Source: Dehalococcoidia bacterium
GTDB lineage: Bacteria > Chloroflexota > Dehalococcoidia > Lucifugimonadales > Lucifugimonadaceae
Assembly: GCA_014239735.1 (NCBI GenBank)
Contig: JAAZYI010000010.1
Span: 122,223 to 186,222 of the forward strand
Reading direction: 5' to 3'
DNA: 64,000 bases
Shown here in pieces: positions 34,312 to 43,614 of the stretch. Each line of letters begins with the position of its first letter. Position 1 is the stretch's first letter. Under the pieces are notes generated by a model that was not told the DNA's origin, searched no databases, and worked only from the letters and a program-made list of their open reading frames with translations. The position numbers and the translations under genes were made by a program.

Positions 34312-35544
34312 ATTTTTAATCGTTTTGCAGACTTTATAGATCTAAATAGAAAATGGGCAGTATTTTTTGTTGTCTTCTTTTCAGGAGCTTTTACAATTGG
34401 AATGAATGTTTATTCTTTTGGGCTTTTTATTGAACCTTTGGAAGATCAATTTGGTTGGAACCGTGAGCAGATAAGCTTGGGTTATGCGATCAGTTTTGTG
34501 ACAAGTCTTATTGCCCCAATAATTGGGAGATTAGTAGACCTAAAAGGAAGTAAATTATTCTTGATTATCTCTCTTATATTTGTTGGCTTGGGTTTTATTT
34601 TAAGGCCTTTTATGACCAACCTAACCCATTGGATTTTATTAAATGCATTAGTTTTTGCAGGTTATCCAGGAACATTAATGATTACAGCAGGGGTTTTAAT
34701 TCAAGTTTGGTTTCCTGAATCAAGGGGAAGAATGATCGGAATAACTACAGCAGGTAATAATTTTGGAGGATTAATTTTCCCACCTATAACATTATTATTA
34801 ATAGCTAGCTTTGGATGGCAAAGTGCATATTTTGTGTATGGAGTAATAACTCTTTCTATGGCTTTTGTTGCAATTTTTTTATTAAAAAACAGCCCTGATA
34901 AGAAGAACGAGAATCAAGAATTAAAAAAAGAAACGACAGAAGGATTTAATTTTCAAGATGCTTTAAGATCTAAACAATTTTATACTCTTACTCTAGGTAT
35001 TACTTTTGCTTGTTTTACCTACAATGGGATTATGCCCCAGATGATTCCGCACCTTAATACAGAAGGCTTAACCATAGCAATGGCAACCTTTGCTATGACG
35101 TACATAGCAATTATGGGTATGGCTAGTAAATTTGTATTTGGAAGGTTAAGCGAAAAGGTCTCTTCTCTTTTATTGATGGGGATGTCAGTTGCAATTCAAG
35201 GATTAGCACTAGGAATAATATTTATCTCAAATGGTAATTTATTTGGCATTTGGATTGGAATAATTATTTTTGGAATGGGTTTTGGAGGCTTAGGGGCGTT
35301 AATTGTTTTAACTATTACTGAATGTTTTGGTCTGAAATCATTTAGTACTATTTATGGATTACTATCCTTTCTCGGAATATGGGCTACTTTTCTTGCTCCT
35401 TGGATGATGGGAAGGATTTTTGATGCAACTTCAACTTACAGAATAGGTCATGTAATTACTATAGGAATATTTGTCTTAGCTATAATATTTTTAGTAATTA
35501 CTAAATTATTAAACCGGGGTAAAAATTATTTATTAGATGAATGA
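34312..35544 (+). CDS. MFS transporter with probable ATT start
   Basis: A major facilitator of the oxalate/formate antiporter-like group with 12 helices. Homology-like sequence clearly starts before the first ATG (34402): the codons upstream encode RFADFIDLNRKWAVFFVVFF, the natural beginning of helix 1. The frame opens after a TGA at 34297 and has no ATG, GTG or TTG before 34402. GAGGTG at 34301-34306 is ideally spaced for an ATT at 34312, giving 410 residues. Motif A-like GRLVDLKGSK lies between helices 2 and 3. The substrate is unknown. Confidence 0.75.
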   Translation: MFNRFADFIDLNRKWAVFFVVFFSGAFTIGMNVYSFGLFIEPLEDQFGWNREQISLGYAISFVTSLIAPIIGRLVDLKGSKLFLIISLIFVGLGFILRPFMTNLTHWILLNALVFAGYPGTLMITAGVLIQVWFPESRGRMIGITTAGNNFGGLIFPPITLLLIASFGWQSAYFVYGVITLSMAFVAIFLLKNSPDKKNENQELKKETTEGFNFQDALRSKQFYTLTLGITFACFTYNGIMPQMIPHLNTEGLTIAMATFAMTYIAIMGMASKFVFGRLSEKVSSLLLMGMSVAIQGLALGIIFISNGNLFGIWIGIIIFGMGFGGLGALIVLTITECFGLKSFSTIYGLLSFLGIWATFLAPWMMGRIFDATSTYRIGHVITIGIFVLAIIFLVITKLLNRGKNYLLDE

Positions 35545-35566
35545 AAAATTATTTTACTTTCCTAAT

Positions 35567-36127
35567 TTAAGGTAATTTTGAAAGCAAATTTCTACAATTT
35601 TCAATAGGATCCCAAGCCCCAATTACTTTTTCAGATACTTCGCTTGGACATAGAACTATCACATTTCCAAAAATTACGTAGCTAAGATATTTAGGGCGGT
35701 TTCTGCTTGTTCCAAATGGCCCAACGAATCTCCTATCCTTTATGCCTTCCTTCCATGTTGCATCAGCCTTTTTTATTATTGCATCTTCTCCTGTTGCTTC
35801 TTCAGCGAAAAAAACTCCAGAAGATTTTGCTATCTCATTAGAAGGATAAAATCTAAGTTCGTAAGAAAGCCTTTCAAAACTATCTTCCGCCCAAAATCCA
35901 TAGTAGGCACTTTCAGCATTATTTAATTCTGTTACGTTGTACTCTTTACTAAATTTAAATCCTATATTTTCAAAAGAATCCTTCGAAAAAATACTTGAAT
36001 TATAGCTTCCATCAAAAATATCTATATCAGAATTCTTATCGCTATCTCCTGAGCAAGAAATTAGCAATATAATAGAAAAAATTACTATAAAGAAATTATA
36101 TTTTCCTGAGTCTAACTTCATCATCAT
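35567..36127 (-). CDS. lipoprotein of a local paralogous family
   Basis: A 186-residue protein with signal FSIILLISCSG and a lipidation Cys at about residue 26. The domain shows GFWAEDSFERLSYELRFYPS, then EIAKSSGVFFAEEATG, and ends YVIFGNVIVLCPSE with a last conserved Cys. The same pattern occurs in the lipoproteins at 43615 and 46634. The function is unknown. The start cluster ATGATGATG overlaps the end of the MOSC gene by about 30 bases, so the two are coupled. Confidence 0.75.
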   Translation of the reverse strand: MMMKLDSGKYNFFIVIFSIILLISCSGDSDKNSDIDIFDGSYNSSIFSKDSFENIGFKFSKEYNVTELNNAESAYYGFWAEDSFERLSYELRFYPSNEIAKSSGVFFAEEATGEDAIIKKADATWKEGIKDRRFVGPFGTSRNRPKYLSYVIFGNVIVLCPSEVSEKVIGAWDPIENCRNLLSKLP

Positions 36128-36575
36128 TTTTTATAATTCCTGTCACATTGACCGTGGCTAATAAACCTCTTTTTCCTACAATAAGTTTTAGAATTCTATC
36201 GTCTATTGAATTCAGCGTTGCACATGGTTGATTTTGTCCATTTATTTTAAGTTTTACGTCAGAACCAATTTCCATAATATATTCATCATTAATATCACTT
36301 AAGTCTCCAAATCCATGGATTAGAATATTTTCACCAAGACTTCCGGGGTGCACTTTATTTCCTATATTTTTATTAAGAAAATCAATAGTTTCTTGCGCAA
36401 CTATAGTTATTTGCCTATCAAGATTATTTTTTTTAGCATGAAAGTTTGTTTTTCCTGAATGATAATCATCTCTAACTCCATATTCATAAATTTCTACTGA
36501 ATCTTGAGATATTTTGGGTATACCCCCTTTTTTGCTAGAGTTAACAGAGATCACTTTTCCAATAATATTATTCAT
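36096..36575 (-). CDS. MOSC domain protein
   Basis: A 159-residue MOSC (Moco sulfurase C-terminal) domain with GGIPK, HPGSLGENILIHG and the conserved cysteine in NQPCATLNS. These proteins act on sulfur or molybdenum cofactor substrates (for example YiiM) as sulfur transfer or reductase components. It may relate to the Mo hydroxylase at 21.1 kb, but it is not linked to it. Confidence 0.85.
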   Translation of the reverse strand: MNNIIGKVISVNSSKKGGIPKISQDSVEIYEYGVRDDYHSGKTNFHAKKNNLDRQITIVAQETIDFLNKNIGNKVHPGSLGENILIHGFGDLSDINDEYIMEIGSDVKLKINGQNQPCATLNSIDDRILKLIVGKRGLLATVNVTGIIKNDDEVRLRKI

Positions 36576-36739
36576 CCTATTTAAAATTTAACAAATAACT
36601 AATGATTAGTGAATTTAGAGCAGGCATGAGTATTAATTATTATTTATATATTAAGTGAAGATAGATTTAACAAATACTTAATATAATAAACAAATTTTGA
36701 AACACTGGTACATATAAATCATGTAAAGATTAACATTAA

Positions 36740-36794
36740 CCTGAGAGTTCTAATTGACCCAATCTCTCGATAACCTCTAATTAGTCCTCTCAGG
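36740..36794. other. structured intergenic element (nested hairpin)
   Basis: CCTGAGAG (36740-36747) pairs with CTCTCAGG (36787-36794), and inside it CTAATT (36750-36755) pairs with AATTAG (36779-36784), leaving a ~23-base apical loop. It lies in the 276-base gap between the divergent MOSC and FAS1 genes and could be a leader of either or a small RNA. No T run follows on either strand. The rest of this gap shows nothing I recognise. Confidence 0.45.
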
Positions 36795-36851
36795 GTTTCA
36801 AAGTAAATTTATTTTTACGATATTGTTACACTTTTATAGGATAATAAAAAT

Positions 36852-37898
36852 ATGAAAAACAAATTATTTGCCTATATTTTAATTACTTTGTTCATTTTTG
36901 GATGCAATAATCAAGTTGATGGCAATGAATCTATGCTAGATGATTCTGATTTAATTTCAGTAGATATTGTAGAGCCAACTCCTATGTCCATTCAGAAAAA
37001 AAATTCTGGCGAAATGAAATATAATCATCCTAAAATTATTGAAGAAGTTGATAAAGTTGAGAATATAATTGATGGGATAAAAGACATTTCCTTGAATTCT
37101 AAAATTGAATTTTCAATTTTTCTAGAAGCTTTAGAGATTACAGGAATGGATCAAGAAATTATTTCTTTAGAAGAGATGACTCTTCTAGTTCCCTCAGATG
37201 AAGCCTTTAATACAAAATTTAAAAATGAAGATTTAAATAATTTAATTTCAGATAAAATTTTATTAACCAATATAATTAACTCACATCTCTTGCCTTATAA
37301 ATTCAAAGAAAAGAGCATGAAGAAATTCTCTCACCTAGACACGTTTTCAAAAAGTCTGGACATAGAGACTATTAATAAGAAAATCATAATAAATGAGAAC
37401 ATTAATATATTATCTTCAGATCATGAAGTAAGTAATGGTTTTTTTCATGTAATTAATTCGGTGATTATTCCTAAAGGAATTGAATCTGATGATCAGTCTT
37501 ATAATTCTTTAGAGGATAATGCAGAAAAAATTCCTATTTCTGAACTTATTGAAAAAGATTTATTAGTTGAAAGCTTAATTAAGGGGAGTAGTATATATAA
37601 TTTTAGCGCTGATTTTACGTTGAATATCCAATTTAATGAAGATGGAAATTATTCAGGAAAATTCCTCTGCAATCGAATCTTTGGTACCTACAATTTATCT
37701 GAAGAAGGATATTTAGTAATTAATCAAGGAGCTTCGACAAAGATGTTCTGTTTCCCTCCCAGTGATAATGTCGAATTAGATACTCAAGAAATTTGGGAAT
37801 TTATATTAAATGAAGATATTGAAATATTAGCATCTACTGAATACAGTAAGATTTATTTCAAATCTATAGATGGTTATTTATTATTGAAAGAAAATTAA
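36852..37898 (+). CDS. FAS1 (fasciclin) plus META-domain lipoprotein
   Basis: A 348-residue lipoprotein (signal LFIFGC). Residues about 85-215 form a fasciclin domain (LLVPSDEAFN, INSHLLPYKF, NGFFHVINSVIIP), a cell-adhesion fold. The C-terminal ~100 residues resemble a META/HslJ domain (FNEDGNYSGKFLCNRIFGTY, the ASTKMFC turn, final YLLLKEN). The combination suggests a surface-exposed protein; its role is unknown. Confidence 0.8.
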   Translation: MKNKLFAYILITLFIFGCNNQVDGNESMLDDSDLISVDIVEPTPMSIQKKNSGEMKYNHPKIIEEVDKVENIIDGIKDISLNSKIEFSIFLEALEITGMDQEIISLEEMTLLVPSDEAFNTKFKNEDLNNLISDKILLTNIINSHLLPYKFKEKSMKKFSHLDTFSKSLDIETINKKIIINENINILSSDHEVSNGFFHVINSVIIPKGIESDDQSYNSLEDNAEKIPISELIEKDLLVESLIKGSSIYNFSADFTLNIQFNEDGNYSGKFLCNRIFGTYNLSEEGYLVINQGASTKMFCFPPSDNVELDTQEIWEFILNEDIEILASTEYSKIYFKSIDGYLLLKEN

Positions 37899-38665
37899 TA
37901 CCACAAGAATCCAGTGAAATTAGTATCAAATGTTATATCTGAACCAAGAGCAATTCCTAATAAAATACTTAAAACTCCAAAAACTCCAATAATATAATTG
38001 CTTAATTTGTCAGAATTAGTAAATCGAAAAGGTAAAGCCAGAACCAAAGTCATTATTGACATCGATAGCATTGTTCCAATTGAAAAGAGAAGTAAAAAAA
38101 TAAAGCCCGTAAGTACACTTGGGGTAGTTGGTAGAATTACAAGCATAACCGCTGCACTTCCTGCCATTCCATGAATCAAGCCTATAAAAAAAGATTTTGG
38201 TCTGAAGAATGGAAATAATGATAGGAACGGATGATTTTCATCATGATGATCATTATTGCTGTTTTTATTATGTGAATGAGATCCATGCAGGTGTGTATGT
38301 TTTCCATCATGATCATGGGAATGCGTGTGAACTGAACCATTAAATAATTTCCAGAAAACTTGTATCCCTAGAAGGACTAGCATTATAGATACTCCAAACT
38401 CAAAATAAATTGATATGGATTCATATATATTCATTAAGCCTTCTTTAAGAATTAAAATTAAGGTGCCTAAAATTATTAAAGGAGTTGAATGCCCAAGCCC
38501 CCAAGAAACTCCAATCCATAATGATTTGAAGATATTTTTATAATCTTTTGCCATAGTGGAAACAGCAATTACATGATCTCCATCTGTGGAGTGAGAGAAC
38601 CCAAGGATTATTCCTAGTAATAATGCGGATATAATCCCAGAGAGTTGTATAATTTCGTGTTCCAT
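37895..38665 (-). CDS. NiCoT/NicO-like nickel-cobalt transporter family protein
   Basis: A 256-residue membrane protein with six or so helices and the motif LGFSHSTDGDHVIAVST, which mirrors the HAxDADHI metal-selectivity motif of NiCoT permeases. A cytoplasmic loop is very rich in histidine (HTHSHDHDGKHTHLHGSHSH). Nickel import would serve the LarA enzyme in this window. It overlaps the convergent FAS1 gene by 4 bases. Confidence 0.78.
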   Translation of the reverse strand: MEHEIIQLSGIISALLLGIILGFSHSTDGDHVIAVSTMAKDYKNIFKSLWIGVSWGLGHSTPLIILGTLILILKEGLMNIYESISIYFEFGVSIMLVLLGIQVFWKLFNGSVHTHSHDHDGKHTHLHGSHSHNKNSNNDHHDENHPFLSLFPFFRPKSFFIGLIHGMAGSAAVMLVILPTTPSVLTGFIFLLLFSIGTMLSMSIMTLVLALPFRFTNSDKLSNYIIGVFGVLSILLGIALGSDITFDTNFTGFLWY

Positions 38666-38714
38666 AATACTTAAAAATTTTCTAATTTAATTATACAACG
38701 GATTAAAATTAATA

Positions 38715-39752
38715 ATGTATTATATTACTATGAAAAGTGCATGGGCAATTAGAGAAATAACTGAAGAAGTTATCAAAACTTCAAAACAATTAGGGGTTGA
38801 AAATATTATTCATTATGGTGGTCCAGGAATGAAAAAACATTACAATCCACCCGTAGAAACTTTCGAAGCTTATAAGAACATTGTCACTAAATTAAAATCA
38901 GAGGGCTTAAATCTTGTTGGAGTAGAAAGTGGATTTTTTATAGATCCTTATTATTGGGATGTAGTTACAGGGGGGCCAAAGAGAGATGAATTAATTGAAG
39001 ATTTAATTTCACAGATAAGAGATATGGCAAGAGCAGGTGTGCCAATATTAGGTTATACATGGATGCCTTTAGGCCCCATAAGGACTGAGCCAAAAGAAAT
39101 TAGAGGAGACGCATCAGGGACTGCATTCGACATTCAAAACGAAAATTTAGAATTAGCTGGAAAAAATAGTATAAAAATTGAGCATACTGATTCATTTCCA
39201 ATTAATGATGTATCTCATCTTACTAAAGAAATGCTGTGGCAAAACTTAGAGTATTGGATCAAGGCAGTTACTCCTGTAGCTGAAGAGGAAGGTATAAGAC
39301 TAGGAATACACCCTGATGATCCTCCAGTAGATGACCTAGGTGGAGTTCCTAGAATAATGACTAACTTCGCTGCGTTTAAGAGACTTATAGAAATATATCC
39401 TTCTGATCATAATGCAATAGAATTTTGCCAAGGAACATTTTCAGAAATGGATGAGGACATATATGAGATGATCGAGTATTTCGCATCCAGAAATAAAGTT
39501 CTATATGTTCATTTCAGAAACGTATCAGGACCTACTCCTGATAAGTTTCATGAAGAGTTTATAAATACCGGATATGTAGATATGGTAAAAGCGATGAAAA
39601 CTTATAAAGATGCAGGATATACAGGATGCTTTATGGATGATCATTGTCCAGATATATATAATGACGAAGAGTTTCCAGGTAACTTAGGAGGATACAGATC
39701 TAGAATATTTGCCCAAGGATATATACAAGCACTATTGGATTCTATGAAATGA
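38715..39752 (+). CDS. uxuA: mannonate dehydratase
   Basis: A 345-residue UxuA-family TIM barrel: LGIHPDDPPVDDLGGVPRI, FCQGTFSEM, VHFRNVSG and FMDDHCPDI carry the metal and substrate residues. It dehydrates D-mannonate to 2-keto-3-deoxygluconate in hexuronate breakdown. ATG 38730 (MKSAWAI) is an alternative start. The TGA overlaps the ATG of a 38-residue membrane peptide (ATGA). Confidence 0.92.
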   Translation: MYYITMKSAWAIREITEEVIKTSKQLGVENIIHYGGPGMKKHYNPPVETFEAYKNIVTKLKSEGLNLVGVESGFFIDPYYWDVVTGGPKRDELIEDLISQIRDMARAGVPILGYTWMPLGPIRTEPKEIRGDASGTAFDIQNENLELAGKNSIKIEHTDSFPINDVSHLTKEMLWQNLEYWIKAVTPVAEEEGIRLGIHPDDPPVDDLGGVPRIMTNFAAFKRLIEIYPSDHNAIEFCQGTFSEMDEDIYEMIEYFASRNKVLYVHFRNVSGPTPDKFHEEFINTGYVDMVKAMKTYKDAGYTGCFMDDHCPDIYNDEEFPGNLGGYRSRIFAQGYIQALLDSMK

Positions 39753-39865
39753 GATACACACCATCAACAACAAGAATAGCTACTGTTATTACATTGGTAA
39801 TTTTACTTATTTCTATCATTATGGTCTTTCTTACCTACATAGTAAATTCGCGTATAATAAGTTAA
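39749..39865 (+). CDS. 38-residue single-pass membrane peptide
   Basis: The ATG overlaps the uxuA stop (ATGA). MRYTPSTTRIA is followed by a ~20-residue hydrophobic helix (VITLVILLISIIMVFLTYIV) and NSRIIS. It may be a small subunit or an anchor for a partner. Its function is unknown. Confidence 0.5.
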   Translation: MRYTPSTTRIATVITLVILLISIIMVFLTYIVNSRIIS

Positions 39866-39885
39866 AAGGGTTGAAAATTATATTT

Positions 39886-40629
39886 CTAGATAGTGAACAT
39901 ATACCCTACTGCATATGCTAGAGATGAAGCTACAGCACCAAGAATAACCGTCTCAAATATTGACATTGTAAGAGAACTTTTAGAGATTAGCGCACGAATA
40001 AAACCTAAAATTATTAATGCGAGACCAGTAGATAATATAGAAATAACAAAAAGTGCTGAGTATGAAACTTGATTATTGAAGAAGTAAGGAACTAGTGGAA
40101 TAAATCCAAAAATTAAAAAAGAAAAAAATGTAATGAATCCACTTTTTAAGGGAGATTCATATTCTGGATCATTCAAACCACCTTCATGCTGAACCATAAA
40201 TTTGACCCAGAAGATTTTATTTCTAGAAAATATTTTTGTAAGTGACCTTGCATCTTTTTTACTAAAACCTTGATCTGAAAGAATTAATTCTGTTTCTTCA
40301 ATTTCCTCATTTAAAGATACTTTAGTTTCATGTAATTCCTTATTGTAGAAATCATCGTATACTTTTTTTTCAGATCTTAAAGAAAGAAAATTACCAAGCC
40401 CCATGGAAGCCCCATCAGCAATCAAATTTGCTAGACCAAATATTAATACAGCTAACACAGAAAAATTTAATGCTTGAGGTCCTAAGCTTGCACCAGAGAA
40501 ACCAGACACTACCGCAAATGTAGTGATTATTCCATCAGTTCCGCCGTAAACAATTTCTTTCACATAAGTAGCTAAAGGACTAATATTATGCTCCTCTTTT
40601 AAATGTTCTTGGTACTTTTCTTTATCCAT
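39886..40629 (-). CDS. VIT1/CCC1 family metal transporter
   Basis: A 247-residue protein with the family start VKEIVYGGTDGIITTFAVVSGFSGASLG, GLANLIADGASMGLGNFLS, a cytosolic charged domain (about 85-150) with EGGLNDPEYESPLKSGFITF, and C-terminal helices. Family members carry Fe2+ or Mn2+ out of the cytosol. Confidence 0.88.
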   Translation of the reverse strand: MDKEKYQEHLKEEHNISPLATYVKEIVYGGTDGIITTFAVVSGFSGASLGPQALNFSVLAVLIFGLANLIADGASMGLGNFLSLRSEKKVYDDFYNKELHETKVSLNEEIEETELILSDQGFSKKDARSLTKIFSRNKIFWVKFMVQHEGGLNDPEYESPLKSGFITFFSFLIFGFIPLVPYFFNNQVSYSALFVISILSTGLALIILGFIRALISKSSLTMSIFETVILGAVASSLAYAVGYMFTI

Positions 40630-40756
40630 CTAATTATTTTACATAAATTTATAATATTAGAATGATTGAGCTAATTATTTATTAAAAGAAAAGTTTTAAC
40701 ATATTTAATCTTGTTATAGGCTATTATTTCTATTGCATTTGCTGTTAGTAGAAGAA

Positions 40757-41785
40757 TTAATTTTTAGAAACAAGTGAATTAGTAAATATTTTCAAACAAA
40801 TATCCCAGTTATATTTTTCTATGCTTTTTAATACATTTTCTCTTTTACACTTCAGTGCTTCAGTAATCGCTAAATTAAGATCATGGTCAAAAAAACCTGA
40901 CATTGTTTTTTTAATTATATCTACTGGTCCATTAACAGGGTATGCTGCAACTGGAGTTCCGCATGCCATAGATTCAATTATTGTATTCCCAAATGTATCG
41001 TTAAGGCTTGGGAATACACAACAATCTGCCGTTGAATAATATCTAGAAAGCTCTTCTCCAAATTTGTACCCAGCAAAAATTACTTTAGGAAATTTTTTTT
41101 CAAGTTTGGTTTTTAATGGACCGTCTCCAACAATTACGAATTTATAATTATTCGATTTATTACTAAGTTTGCAAAATGAACTTATATTTTTCTCTTTGCT
41201 AATTCTTCCCACGTAAAGAATAATTTTTTTATTATTTTCAGGATCAATTTCTTTTCTTAATGTTAGATCAAAAGATGGCTTGAATATATTTCTGTCTATT
41301 CCTCTTGTCCATTTAATTAGATTATTGAATCCTTTTGAATTGAGATCTTTTTTCATTGTCGGAGTATTCACTAAAATTTTAGATGAAGATGAATGAAATT
41401 TCTTTATTACTTTGTAGGTAATAAACTTTGGTATCTTATATAATGACCAAAGAAATTCTGGAAATTTTGTATGGTAACTTGTCGTAAATGGTATACCTTC
41501 TTTATTGCAATATTTTCTTGCATGCCATCCTAAAATTCCTTCAGTTGCAATATGAATATAATCAGGATTAATGTTATTTATTTTATTTTCTATTGTTTTA
41601 TATGAGACAAGCGGCAACCTAATTTCTTTATAGAATGGCCACGCAAAACTTTTAAATAGAAATGGATGTATTATTACAAAAGTTACACCTTGCCTTTTAG
41701 AATGACTTATAAGATTTTTCCAAGTAGTCACAACACCATTAACCTGAGGCGTCCATGTGTCTGAGACTAAAAGAACCTTTTTCAT
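40757..41785 (-). CDS. GT4 family glycosyltransferase
   Basis: A 342-residue GT-B glycosyltransferase. The N-terminus VLLVSDTWTPQVNGVVTTW resembles alpha-mannosyltransferases and SqdX-type enzymes. The C-terminal half has LYVGRISKEKNI, IVGDGP and FPSLNDTFGNTIIESMACGTPVAAYPVNGP, the nucleotide-sugar site. It probably builds a glycolipid or lipoglycan. It starts at the stop of the YceI gene (adjacent, same strand). Confidence 0.9.
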   Translation of the reverse strand: MKKVLLVSDTWTPQVNGVVTTWKNLISHSKRQGVTFVIIHPFLFKSFAWPFYKEIRLPLVSYKTIENKINNINPDYIHIATEGILGWHARKYCNKEGIPFTTSYHTKFPEFLWSLYKIPKFITYKVIKKFHSSSSKILVNTPTMKKDLNSKGFNNLIKWTRGIDRNIFKPSFDLTLRKEIDPENNKKIILYVGRISKEKNISSFCKLSNKSNNYKFVIVGDGPLKTKLEKKFPKVIFAGYKFGEELSRYYSTADCCVFPSLNDTFGNTIIESMACGTPVAAYPVNGPVDIIKKTMSGFFDHDLNLAITEALKCKRENVLKSIEKYNWDICLKIFTNSLVSKN

Positions 41786-42466
41786 TTACTCTAAATATTT
41801 AATTTCAGCATTGAAATCCAGTTCCAACCTAATGTTGTCATCAACGCTTAGCACGATTGCAACTCTTGGTAATTCCATATCAAATTTTTCAAATTTAAAA
41901 TTTGTTTTTGCTAGCCCTTTTACAGAATTGTTATTGAAATTAACTTTGGTATTCCAGGCTATTTGATCTGTAACACCATGAGCAGTCATGTCTCCAATAA
42001 TAGTTATGTCATTTTCTCCGTTATTAGGAAGAGGCCAAGGCAAGTTATCAATTTTTTTTATAGATATTTTTACTTCAGGGTAAGTGCTTGATTCGAGACT
42101 CTTTCTTGAAATGTACTTATCTCTTTTGCCACTATCACTTTTAAGGGATTTAACGTTCACAATAATAATTGATTTTTCATTAATGACATTCCCATTTTTA
42201 TCTAGCACAATTGAGCCATCAACCTCATTGGTTTCTCCAATCGCATCAATAGGGAAATCAAGATTGGCTAGTTGCTCTCTAACTAGATATCTAGCTGTAG
42301 AACTGGGTAAAAAATTTACCTCTAAGTAGGCAGCACTATTGTTTGAGATTACTGAAACATTTTCATTAATTATTTTCTGCTCGCTATTATTTTCAGTTTC
42401 TTGAGATGAGCAAGAAGCTAATATAAATAGTAAAATAATTCCTGAAATTATTAATTTAAGTTTCAT
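41786..42466 (-). CDS. YceI-like domain lipoprotein
   Basis: A 226-residue lipoprotein (signal LLFILASC) with a YceI lipocalin-like barrel: YISRKSLESSTYPEVKISI, GDMTAHGVTDQIAWN and FEKFDMELPRVAIVLSVDDNIRLELDF. The family binds isoprenoid-type lipids. It is co-transcribed with the GT4 glycosyltransferase, with no gap. Confidence 0.87.
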   Translation of the reverse strand: MKLKLIISGIILLFILASCSSQETENNSEQKIINENVSVISNNSAAYLEVNFLPSSTARYLVREQLANLDFPIDAIGETNEVDGSIVLDKNGNVINEKSIIIVNVKSLKSDSGKRDKYISRKSLESSTYPEVKISIKKIDNLPWPLPNNGENDITIIGDMTAHGVTDQIAWNTKVNFNNNSVKGLAKTNFKFEKFDMELPRVAIVLSVDDNIRLELDFNAEIKYLE

Positions 42467-42498
42467 AAAAATATTCTACCAGATAAAATAGATTACTT

Positions 42499-43614
42499 AT
42501 GAGAAGGTACGAAGTAGATTCAGTAAGATCAATCGCCTTAATATTATTAATTTTTTATCATGTTATTATTTCATTTATTCCTGAGACCAAGGCATTAGCT
42601 TTCATAGTAAACAACGAAAAAGACATATTCGTAGACTTACTTGTTACATTATCTCAAGCATTAAATATATGGAGAATACCAATATTATTTTTTATTGGTG
42701 GTATGGCTTTAAGTTTTTCTTCAAAGAAAAGAAGCAATAAAGAATTGATTAAAGAAAGACTTAAAAGAATAATGTTGCCGCTGACTTTTTGTACTTTTTT
42801 CATATCGCCAATATTTTTTATTATTCATCAAAATTATTACAATTCTGATTTTTTTTATTTGCCAATACCAGGTTATTTATGGTTTTTAAATTCAATTTTT
42901 TATTATTCATTGATTATCCTGCCAATTATTTCTTTAAGAAAAAGAAATAATAATTTATTTAATTTTCTTAATAATTTATTAAGGAATAAATTTATTATGT
43001 TATTTTTATTTTCTGCTCCTATGATATTAATTGCTGGAATATTTAATCCAAAAGAATATCCAAACTTTGTAAATTTTGCTGCAACACCTTTTTTGCCTTT
43101 TGGGTTTGGTTTTAATATTCATGGATTCTTTGTTGGATTGCTATGCTTTTTAATTGGATTTCTTTTTGCATCATCTGGAGATTTATTCTGGAATTCAGTT
43201 AGAAATATAAAATTTATAACATTAATTTTAGCCAATACTTTATTCATGCAGAGATTAATGCTTTATTTATTACCTGTTTGGGAGGGTGGTTTAGGAGCAT
43301 ACCCATTAGTTGTGAGCAATATACTAATAGCTTTTGAGTCAGTGTGTTGGATGTTATCTATGGTTGGGTTTGCTTCTTCATTTTGGAATAAAAAAAATCG
43401 TGTCCTGACTTATATGACAGCAGCCATATTCCCTATGTATATCTTTCATATGCCTGTACAGAATTTTATTGCAAGATTTGTTTACCCATTATCAATTGCA
43501 CCAATTCTAAAATTTATTACAGTTTTTTCAGTAACAATATTAGTCTGTATATTTCTTTATGAAATTGTGAAAAGACTTAAAGGATTTAGAATTGTTTTTG
43601 GGATAAAACCTTAA
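42499..43614 (+). CDS. acyltransferase 3 family membrane protein
   Basis: A 371-residue protein with about ten helices. RRYEVDSVRSIALILLIFYHV carries the N-terminal Arg and His typical of acyltransferase family 3, followed by WRIPILFFIGGMAL. These enzymes O-acylate surface sugars or lipids. It is divergent from the YceI gene, 32 bases away. Confidence 0.85.
   Translation: MRRYEVDSVRSIALILLIFYHVIISFIPETKALAFIVNNEKDIFVDLLVTLSQALNIWRIPILFFIGGMALSFSSKKRSNKELIKERLKRIMLPLTFCTFFISPIFFIIHQNYYNSDFFYLPIPGYLWFLNSIFYYSLIILPIISLRKRNNNLFNFLNNLLRNKFIMLFLFSAPMILIAGIFNPKEYPNFVNFAATPFLPFGFGFNIHGFFVGLLCFLIGFLFASSGDLFWNSVRNIKFITLILANTLFMQRLMLYLLPVWEGGLGAYPLVVSNILIAFESVCWMLSMVGFASSFWNKKNRVLTYMTAAIFPMYIFHMPVQNFIARFVYPLSIAPILKFITVFSVTILVCIFLYEIVKRLKGFRIVFGIKP

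Noticed and set aside
36740-36794. TPP riboswitch because of CTGAGAG
   Set aside because: The other conserved TPP elements (ACCUGAUCUGGAUAAUGCCAGCG-like) are missing, and downstream genes have no thiamine link.
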